Shown: positions 1-8,000 of the stretch, piece by piece
How positions within the stretch are numbered: position 1 is the first letter of the stretch
Layout of the letters: each line of letters begins with the position of its first letter
IMG/VR virus record: IMGVR_UViG_3300020165_000078
Coordinates: 1-34,000 of that record
Source: a virus
DNA: 34,000 bases
Reading direction: 5' to 3' (one strand)
The notes under the pieces: generated by a model
The model's input: only the letters and a program-made list of their open reading frames with translations
Databases searched by the model: none
Told to the model about the DNA's origin: nothing
Translations under genes and position numbers: made by a program

Positions 1-83
1 TGGTTAAAGGCTAAAAGTTATGACTTTTTGATACATACAATAACCAATGTGTATAAAAAATCAAATAATCTATACATATAATT

Positions 84-109
84 AAAGGGAGGTCTTACGA
101 CTTCCCTTT
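84..109. terminator. Bidirectional hairpin terminator at the end of the late operon
   Basis: An 11-bp stem (84-94 with 99-109, one G-T wobble) closes a 4-base loop. On the plus strand it runs into eight T's (107-114), a classic intrinsic terminator. On the minus strand the same stem has a GTAA (GNRA-type) loop and ends in TTTAAT, so it would also stop the leftward transcript that ends with the gene stopping at 116. The stronger U-tract reads for plus-strand transcription, which suggests a convergent gene left of the window (inference). I see no gene or clear promoter in positions 1-83. Confidence 0.75.
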
Positions 110-115
110 TTTTTA

Positions 116-472
116 TTAACATTTCCATCTGCGTCTAGCTGCTTTACCTCTTTCACCGGTCCAGCCCTTTGATCTAGCACAAAATGATTTTCTACGTTTA
201 GCGGCTTTGCTACCTGGTTTTACGTCACCAGTTACAGCTGTTTGTAGTTTACTACCTGGGTTTTTAGCTTTATAAGCTTTAACACCTGTTGATGTCATAC
301 CAGCGCCTTCTTCAGTAGTTCTAAAGTTTCTACCTTTACCTTTAGTAGTTTTTCTTATTTCTTTTTTATTCTTACGCTCAGCTCTACGCTCTTGTCTAAA
401 CTCTTTACGCTCAGCTCTACTTTCCTTATCTAGTAAAGGGCTTGCTGATCTCTGTCTAGCTAACCAAGTCAT
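116..472 (-). CDS. Small, very basic phage protein of unknown function
   Basis: This 118-residue protein is extremely rich in Lys and Arg. Its N-terminal half holds Arg/Lys/Glu helix-like sequence. Its C-terminal half carries the run GSKAAKRRKSFCARS and ends in RRRWKC. I recall similar short C-terminal segments (a DUF6321-like family) in many marine phages, but no function is known to me. Nucleic-acid binding or packaging with DNA is a guess from charge alone. I chose the ATG at 472 over the upstream TTG at 478 because it forms an ATGA overlap with the stop of the preceding gene (469-471), implying translational coupling. It is the last gene of the operon; its stop abuts the T-run of the terminator. 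Confidence 0.75.
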   Translation of the reverse strand: MTWLARQRSASPLLDKESRAERKEFRQERRAERKNKKEIRKTTKGKGRNFRTTEEGAGMTSTGVKAYKAKNPGSKLQTAVTGDVKPGSKAAKRRKSFCARSKGWTGERGKAARRRWKC

Positions 473-714
473 GAGCAATCACAATTATTAACTCTTACAC
501 CAGGTCTTGTTGGTGATTTTTTAGTCTTAGGAGTTCCAGGTTTTGGCTCACATCCTTTCCAGCAAGAAGATTTTAGTGGTGTTGCGCTTGAAGCTTTTTC
601 AGCTACCTTGTCAACTATTACTTTTTTAGCAATCACACCAAGTATTGGAGCTAATTTTACAGATGATCCTAAGGATTGAGGACCACAACCTTTATATTTA
701 AACGCACTACTCAT
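469..714 (-). CDS. Small cysteine-containing protein of unknown function
   Basis: This 81-residue protein has no family I recognise. It has a short central hydrophobic, amphipathic helix-like stretch (about residues 19-37, LAPILGVIAKKVIV). A Pro/Lys-rich C-terminal part carries paired cysteines: Cys51 and Cys55 (CX3C) and Cys78 and Cys80 (CXC), plus Cys10. The cysteine pairs could bind a metal or form disulfides, but the pattern is not diagnostic. It is coupled to both neighbours by 4-base ATGA overlaps (712-714 and 469-472), so it should be made together with the M15 endolysin upstream and the basic protein downstream. A role in lysis or late particle maturation is inferred only from this position. 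Confidence 0.65.
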   Translation of the reverse strand: MSSAFKYKGCGPQSLGSSVKLAPILGVIAKKVIVDKVAEKASSATPLKSSCWKGCEPKPGTPKTKKSPTRPGVRVNNCDCS

Positions 715-1166
715 ATTACCATGTATTTAGTTTTGTTATTTTCTTTATATGCTTTTAAGCATCTGTTTCTATTTTTATCTTTACTTACGTAACTAACGTG
801 TACCCAGTTAGGGTTTTTATCATCACCAAATTCCCATATGATTTGATCAAAATCTAAATTTTCTTTAATCCACTTATACATTTCAGCGTTAGTTGCGTGG
901 CCAAAAGTGTCATCAATATCTATAGCCTGGCCGTTACAATGTTGAGATTTAGCTGATCCTCCTATCGCGGCGTTAAGCTTTGGCCCACGATAGAATGAGT
1001 TTATCTTTATAGGACCTCCTACATGATCTCTAAGAGGTTCAAATATTTTTTCTGACAATAACTTCATGTTGGCTAAATGCTCCTCAGTAGGATCATTTTT
1101 TAAACCAAGTCTATCCGCCGTTCTGCTATACACACCTTCACGGTAACTAACGTGTTTACTTATCAT
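711..1166 (-). CDS. M15-family zinc peptidase, probable endolysin
   Basis: A 151-residue protein with the full signature of M15 (VanY / D-Ala-D-Ala carboxypeptidase-like, M15_3 type) peptidases. The zinc motif SQHCNGQAID supplies His76 and Asp83, a second ligand His123 lies in NWVHVSY, and the catalytic acid is likely Glu112 in IIWEFG. Members cleave peptide crosslinks in peptidoglycan and commonly serve as phage endolysins. There is no signal peptide or membrane segment, so release to the cell wall would need a holin; a candidate membrane protein lies just upstream (1717-1998). The length is normal for a single-domain M15 enzyme, with no cell-wall-binding module. Both ends overlap their neighbours by ATGA. 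The alternative role, a virion-associated entry peptidase, is less likely from its place in the lysis cluster. Confidence 0.88.
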   Translation of the reverse strand: MISKHVSYREGVYSRTADRLGLKNDPTEEHLANMKLLSEKIFEPLRDHVGGPIKINSFYRGPKLNAAIGGSAKSQHCNGQAIDIDDTFGHATNAEMYKWIKENLDFDQIIWEFGDDKNPNWVHVSYVSKDKNRNRCLKAYKENNKTKYMVI

Positions 1167-1393
1167 TTTTTCTTTCTTCCAGCTCTAGACTTACCTTTAA
1201 CAGCTTTACCTACATCGCCTATTTGATCACCAACTTCAGCTATGGCTTCACCTACATCTTTTATTTCTTCCTTGACATTTTTAGCTCTGCGTTTTACCTC
1301 TTTTACAGTGGCAATTGCTTTTTCATCTACACTAGTTTTACTCCACAGTAAAACCCACACATCTTTCCAATACTGTTTTGTTAGTTTCCACAT
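1163..1393 (-). CDS. Small amphipathic-helix protein of unknown function in lysis cluster
   Basis: This 76-residue protein begins with a Trp-rich amphipathic stretch (MWKLTKQYWKDVWVLLW) that could lie on or in a membrane. A long charged helix follows, with heptad-like repeats (VKEEIKDVGEAIAEVGDQI), and it ends with a basic RAGRKKK tail. It sits directly before the M15 peptidase and overlaps it by ATGA. A lysis-accessory role (antiholin, spanin-like or membrane-disrupting peptide) is possible but inferred from position and amphipathicity only. I recall no characterised family. Confidence 0.65.
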   Translation of the reverse strand: MWKLTKQYWKDVWVLLWSKTSVDEKAIATVKEVKRRAKNVKEEIKDVGEAIAEVGDQIGDVGKAVKGKSRAGRKKK

Positions 1394-1398
1394 AATTG

Positions 1399-1713
1399 TT
1401 ATTGTTTTTCAGCCTCTATAGCTTTTAATACTTGTTCTTTAGTTACTATTAACTTAAAACTTATATCAGCTTGCCACTGAGATATAGCTCTACCGTCTTT
1501 GTAAAGTATAACTAATGGTACTGATTTTACTTTTTTCTTAAAACCAGGTGTTTGATCTTCTAAGTAAGCTACTTGGTGTGGTATACCCCGTATCTTGTCA
1601 ACCTTAGCCTTGTTTGACCAATTCCACTCAGAGTTTACCTCTATTAAAACATAATCTTGAGAGTATACGGTAGCACATAGTAGTAATAATAGTAAAGTTA
1701 GAGTTTTTTTCAT
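1399..1713 (-). CDS. Secreted thioredoxin-fold protein lacking the CxxC cysteines
   Basis: This 104-residue protein starts with a clear signal peptide (MKK, then a Leu-rich core to about residue 15, then ATVYSQ), typical in style of Bacteroidetes secreted proteins. The mature part lines up with thioredoxin by eye. EWNWSNK (29-35) falls where thioredoxins have EWCGPCK, and SVPLVILYKDG (64-74) matches the cis-proline strand and turn, with Pro66 as the cis-Pro. Both active-site cysteines are Asn (31 and 34), so redox catalysis is not expected. The first helix also looks shortened. It would act in the periplasm, probably as a binding or structural protein. Its place between a holin-like gene and the endolysin suggests a lysis or envelope role (inference). 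The fold call is by motif alignment only; a distant unrelated fold cannot be ruled out. Confidence 0.68.
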   Translation of the reverse strand: MKKTLTLLLLLLCATVYSQDYVLIEVNSEWNWSNKAKVDKIRGIPHQVAYLEDQTPGFKKKVKSVPLVILYKDGRAISQWQADISFKLIVTKEQVLKAIEAEKQ

Positions 1714-1716
1714 GAT

Positions 1717-1998
1717 TTATTTTTTTATTATTTGATAAAGCTTTTCATCTATTTTGTCGAGCTTACCACTATTCTCCTCTACTTTTTCTTGAGTATTCAT
1801 TATAGTCTCTCTTATCAATTGATCCTTTAAATCATATTCAGTTCTACTCACCTCAGGCTCTGGAAGCTCTTTAGCTAACTTTATATCTGCCTGTATTGCA
1901 AACCACATACCTACCACGGTAATTACGAAGCTTACTATGATTATTAGTGTCTTTAAATCTAATGTTAATTCAGTGTTTTCTGATATTTTGTTAGCCAT
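1717..1998 (-). CDS. Single-pass membrane protein, candidate holin or lysis accessory
   Basis: A 93-residue protein with one strong transmembrane segment (about residues 17-36, LIIIVSFVITVVGMWFAI) after a short polar N-terminus. A charged, helix-forming C-terminal half follows (EKVEENSGKLDKIDEKLYQI), which looks like a short coiled coil. Size, topology and position (just after the last virion gene and two genes before the M15 endolysin) suit a holin or an inner-membrane spanin-like protein. No family signature settles which. The start follows an A-rich leader with no Shine-Dalgarno sequence. Confidence 0.65.
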   Translation of the reverse strand: MANKISENTELTLDLKTLIIIVSFVITVVGMWFAIQADIKLAKELPEPEVSRTEYDLKDQLIRETIMNTQEKVEENSGKLDKIDEKLYQIIKK

Positions 1999-2014
1999 TG
2001 TTTGTTTTTTTGTT

Positions 2015-5000
2015 TTATTTTTTTCTGTTTCTTAAGATTTCTCTTCTTTTATTTAATATCTCTTGTCTGTTACTAGTTTTGCTTCTTCTCTTCTCTAGTA
2101 TTTTTCTTCTTTTCTGTGTTTTTTTAAGCTTTGCTTTATATTCTTTAAATCCAGTTTCTATTTCAGCATCTACATCCCAAGAGCTCCAACCTAAAGCCAT
2201 AGCTATTCTTTGCCAAGCTTCATTATTATTGTTTGCTGCTCCTCTTAAATTATTATACTTATTAATAGCTCGATCCATAGGTATGTTTGTGGCAGCAGAA
2301 ACAAAATTACCTGCTGATTGCCAAGCTGGATTGTTTAACGAAAGACCTCTGTCAGCGATGACATCTTTGTTAAACTTATAAGTTTGTATACCTGAATACA
2401 TTTTTCTAAGTTTAGAACCAATAGGTGGAGAGAAGTTCGCTGCTTCAATGACTGTGTAAGCGTGATCTGCATTCCAACCTTTTTCCTCTTGTTCTAAGAA
2501 CTTTAATATTACATTTTTAATAGTAGATATACCAGCTCCAGCTAAACCAGAACCTCTAAGTATAGAATCTGTCATGGTGTTTGCTATTCTAGCTTTCTTT
2601 TTACCATACTTGTCTTCGTCCTCATCATCATCAAATAACATTGCGAATAAAGCTGATTGCATAGATGCGAATATTATGTTTTGAACAACACCGTAGTAAA
2701 CTATCTTAGACACATTAGTTTTAGCATCACCTCTACCATTTATAAGATCTTTAAAAGCTTTTTTCATCAACCTAGTATATTGCATAGGTGTATTTTGAAA
2801 AGCTAATATTAATCTACCTAATGGACCAGCTTGTTGTTGACTAATCATATCAGGTCTTGAAGACTGTTGCGAAACCTCTGTAGTTTCTTGAAAGTCTTTA
2901 AAAGCTTGATCTAATGCTTGCTCTTGTGTCATACCTTGTTTTAGGTATGTATTTATTCTGTTTCTATAAAAAGCAGCACCACCCATTGATATTGCAAAAC
3001 TATCTGCTATTTGAGTAGGTGTAAAACCTATTCTAAGTAAATAATTTAATATAGCTTTTGGCTTATTTTTAGCACCACTCATTGCTTCAGCTATTTCAGA
3101 TTCATTTACGTCTCTACCTATACCAGCTCGCCTCTGCTTTAACATGTCTGAGTTAAATAAGGTAACGAAATCTTTTGAAAATTGCTTAACGTTTAATATA
3201 GCTCCAGCAAACTTTAATGGGTTGTTATCACTCCAGTTTACAAAGTTTACAAAAGATATAGTTTGTAGTATAGCTGATCTCATGTTAAAAAACATAATAG
3301 CACCTACACTATTATTCACCCAATTTGAAAAAGAATTAACTAATCTATTGCTACCAAAACTCCTATTTGTGCCATTTTCCATACGATAGAGCATATCTTC
3401 TAGAGCTTCTCTAAAATTACTACCATATATAGCTTCTATTTTGTTTAAATTTTCTTTACTAAATATAACCTCCTTATTAGCTATCCACTCTTGTAAAAAT
3501 TGTTTTCTACCGACTTTATCGGTTATATCTTTTAAATCAGAAGCGATGTTACCTACTAGCCAAGACTCACTAGGTGATGCGTAATTATTGTTAGCTACAC
3601 CAACCTCTAGAGTATCTGCAAAATCTTTCAAGTCAGAGTTGTTTTCAACTATATCAACTAATCTTTTAATATCTGTTTTAGATAAACCAGGTATAGTCTC
3701 ACCTTTTTTATTCCATATATAAACTCTTACAGCCGTATCATACGTGAAGTTATTGTAAGGTGTTATTTTAGCTAGCATCTTTCTAACTTCAGGATATGTT
3801 TTCTTTAAAGCTCTAAAATCTGTAGCAATAGCTTGTTTAGCTCTATTAAGCTCGTCCATAGCTCTGGCAAAAGGTCTAACTAAAGATTTGTTAAAAAACT
3901 CCATTTGTTGTTCACCAACCTTACCTTTGCCTAAAAAGTTGTATAACAATCCTACAAAATCTTCGGCTGAGGGTGGTAAGAAAAACTTCCACTTACCTAT
4001 ATCTCTACCTCTAGATTCAGCAGCTGCTTTAGAGAACCTTTTGTTAGAATCAACCTTCTTAGTCTGCTCTAATATATCGTTAAAAGTTTCGTCCATGTTT
4101 CTGCTAAATTGTATCTTAGCTAGCTGAACATCTCTTTTAACATCTATTATATCTAAAACTTTTTGAACAGCTTTAACATTTTTATAAGCATCATCAGCAA
4201 AGTAGAAGTTGTTATAACCCTCTGCAGCTTTACCTATTATCCAATCAGCTTTAGCCGAGGCTTTACCATCTGCTAAACCAGTAATGTTGTTTATAGGTAT
4301 AGTTAAACCCATACCTTTTAAAAACGCATGTATCGCATAAGCAGCGCTTTGAGGTCTAGCTGTAAGTATAAATATATCTTTACTTGTAAACTTGCCTTGA
4401 CGTTTAACAGCTAAATCAAACAAAGGTCCTTTCTTACCTTCTATTACCTTGCTAAATTCACTAAAATCAAATATAGCTCCAGCTGCTTCTAAGTCTGCTG
4501 ATTGTAAAGCAAACTCAGTAGCATTTATCTTACCTTGCTTTCCGTCTGGTAATCTATATAAAACTTTACTATTAGATTGTGCTATTGTATCGTCAAAATC
4601 GAAAACACTAATACCTTTTTCAGGTGCATTAGGGTTTCTAGCGTTCATCATAGCCTTATTAAAGTTCTCCGCTTTAGTTTTATCTGTTTTAGAAAACTGA
4701 GCTTTAGCATGCTTTTTACCTACTACGTCTCCTGTTTTTAAATGTTTTAAAGCAAACATATTAGGAAAACCTAAAGTAAAGTCATCAAAATATCTTAGTA
4801 ACCCGTCCATATCCACTGTCCAGTATGCCGGCATGGTTTCTTGTCTAGTTACATTTATATTGTTATCCATAGACTCAGGAACTATCGCTACTTTGTATTT
4901 ATCTTTTAAAGCTTTTAAGTCTATAGGTTTTACGTAGAAATGACTAGTTAAAGCTAACGCAACATATTCTGTAGGTATTAAATGCTCGTATACTAATTTA

Positions 5001-8000
5001 CCACTATAAGATCCTTCAAAGTAATACTCTAAAGGCGCGGCAGCTTTTAACATACTTTGCATATTAGATTTTAGACTCATCATTGTCATACCAAAATCTA
5101 ACATATCACCGTTTTTCTTCATGTAAGATAGAAAACTTATAAGGTTATTCCAAGCCTCAGTCGCGTCTTGTTGTCTTTGATCAAACTCACTAGCGTATTT
5201 ACTGCTTTTTTTATTTGTTTCTTGTGATGACTGCTCTAATGATTTTTTTAATGTTTTTTCGTCAACTATAATATTACCATCTAAATCTACTATGTTTAGA
5301 GGTTTAGTACCAGATCCAGTTTCTTTTATATTTACCTTTAAGTTTTTAGGTTCTAGTATCTTATTTAGCTCTATAAGATAATCAGGATTACCAGCAAATA
5401 TCTGGTATCGTTTTCTCAAGAAAGCAGAAACACCCGCGGTTGTCATGTGACCTCTAAACCATTTTAATTGATTTATTAAGTCTTTTTCATTTTTTATAGT
5501 TTCTTCAGCGTAGTTTAAGTAATGTTTTCTTTGTCTATAAACATATTTTTTTAATCTAAAAACTTCCCCAAAGTTTCTAAACTTTTTCTTTACACCATCT
5601 ATAAATATATCATAAGACTTTAAGTTAAACAACTTGATTAAATTTGTAGCTACATTATTGTTGGATATTTTTTCTGAAACTAATTCACCAAGTTTTTTAT
5701 CACTCAAAGTATTCTTATCACTTATCACAGCATTAACACTAAACAAGACTTCGTTTGCCCATTGTTTTAGTTCTTTAGCTGTAAAAATACTAGGATCAAG
5801 TATCTCTACTAATTTATTAGCAAGAGAAGCAACTGTAACGTACTCTTTACCTAGTTTAATTATTTTTTTACTTTTATTATTTAGCTCAGACTTTTGCTCG
5901 TCACTAAGGTTTTTAGAAAACTGTATTTTATCAAACTTAGTTGCTTCTGTTTTCTTTCTATCAAATTGATTTGCTAAAGATTCTAACTCTGTTTGTAACA
6001 CTAGCTCTGTAACCTGTACACCACTCATATCAGCTACTTCAGCTAACTCACTAACAAAATCTATGTCCTGTTTTAGCATTGTAGCTTGATCTTTTATAAG
6101 CTCAGCACTTATTTCGTTAGCTAAAGACTTTTGTCTTGCTCTAAGCGTGGTGTAACCACCTATAGTAAAGTAAGCTCCAAACTTACCTTTAGATGTAGGT
6201 TTTATTTCAAATATAGCGTTTCCTTGTGCTGTTTTTTCTCTACCTATGTTTTTCTTTTCAAACAATGAAAAGTACTTCTTTTTTATAACAGATACAGGTA
6301 AAGCTTTAACTATAGCGTTAAAGTTTTCACTGTGAAAGCTTTTATATTCTTCACTTACAACAACACCAGCTTTTGTTTTGCTGATCTTACCCATACGTTT
6401 AACAACAGCTTTTTCTATCTCTTGTGTTATAAGCTTTTTTATTTCACTAGTTATGCTCTCGGCCGTGAACCTTCCTTTAAAAGCAGCTGTTTTTAAGTTC
6501 TTAGTAAGCTTAGAGATAATGCTTTTCTTCATTGTATCATCAACAAAAGATTCTTTACCTTTCATCAACTTATCGAAGCTACTAAGCTTTCTAGCTTCTT
6601 TACCTTGATCTACGTTAGATGTTTCGTTTGCTTTACTGCTAACTGACTTTTTTAATGTACCATCTTCTTTAGTTAAACCTTCATTAACAGCATCTTTAGA
6701 GAAATACTTAAATACTTCTTTAGATCTTTCTTTGAAAAACGTATTAACGTAAGCGGCAACATTATTGTACTTTTGTTTTTTAGATTCAAAATCCTGGACT
6801 AAACCAACCACGTTTCTAGCTTTAGAGTCTTCTTTTTGACTAGGTATTTTATCATACAACATCATAGCGAGCATGTCTTCTTTCTTGCTTTCAAAAACTT
6901 GCTTTTGGTTTTGCGTATAATTACTACCTTCTTTTAAAGCATTAAATACAGACTCTGCCATACCTCTATACTTGTCAGCTATTTCAAAACCAGCTAGTTC
7001 TTTACTTTCGTTAGAGTTGTATATATCGTTTATCTCTTGAACATCTTCGGTTCTAGAGAACTGACCATCTTGATCTAAAGCCTCAACATCGCTTATTTTA
7101 GTATCTTTTTTACTCTCAGCCTTAGTTATAGCTTCAGATGCTACATCACTTAACTTACCACTTTTTATACTAGTGTTGTATTCTTTTAAGAAATTATAAA
7201 CATCTCTACCGTTATCAAAAGATATATTATCAAAACCTTTACCAACAAACAGTCTTTTTAAAGACTCACCTATTTTTTCGAATAAACCTTGATCATAACT
7301 TATTTTATTCTTTTGTATACCGTCTGAGAAATAGTTTATATACTCTGTATCGTAATTTTTAGGGTCTACATTGCCTTTCATAGCATTCATAACCCAAGCG
7401 TTGTTTTTGCTAGAAACCTTAGACTTAAACTGTTTCAAGAAACTACTTTGTTGCTTTCCATCTCCAACTAAAGCGTTTAACACAGGGTGTAAAAACTCGT
7501 GACTAGCCACAGATACAGCACCTACTTTCTTAGCTTGTACTTTATTTATAAATATTTTACCTTTACCAAGAAAAACACCATCACTTCCAGAAGCTTTTTC
7601 TTTAGCTTCATCTAGCGATATACCTTGATCATCAGCTATGTTTTGAAAATAAGTGTCTTCATCTTCATTCACGTCAATATCAAGACCTCTTTTTTCAGCC
7701 TCTGGTTTTACTGCTTCTAAGTTTTTATTGAACGATGCTTCAAACTTATCATCAATAGCTTTAGCTATAGCTTTCTTTCTATCTTCTATAGTTACGTCTA
7801 CTTCAGCTCCTTCATACTTAGAGTTTATCTCGTCTATCTTAGCGTTTATGTTGACTAGCTTTTGTTTTGCTGTTCTTGTTTTATTCTTGGATAATTTAAG
7901 TCTTTCTTTTTCTAGCTTTATTAACTCAGCTCTATCCTCTACACCAGACACTTTACTATCTATCTCTTGATCTAAACTTATGTTTTGTTTTCTGTTATTA

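Noticed and set aside
1-83. Possible promoter in the AT-rich left edge
   Set aside because: I looked for the Bacteroidetes -33 TTG and -7 TAnnTTTG pair on both strands and found no convincing match.
1998-2381. A Leu/Phe-rich plus-strand frame that looks like a membrane protein
   Set aside because: It is antisense to the Lys/Arg-rich end of the giant protein, which produces Leu/Phe-rich readings on the other strand.
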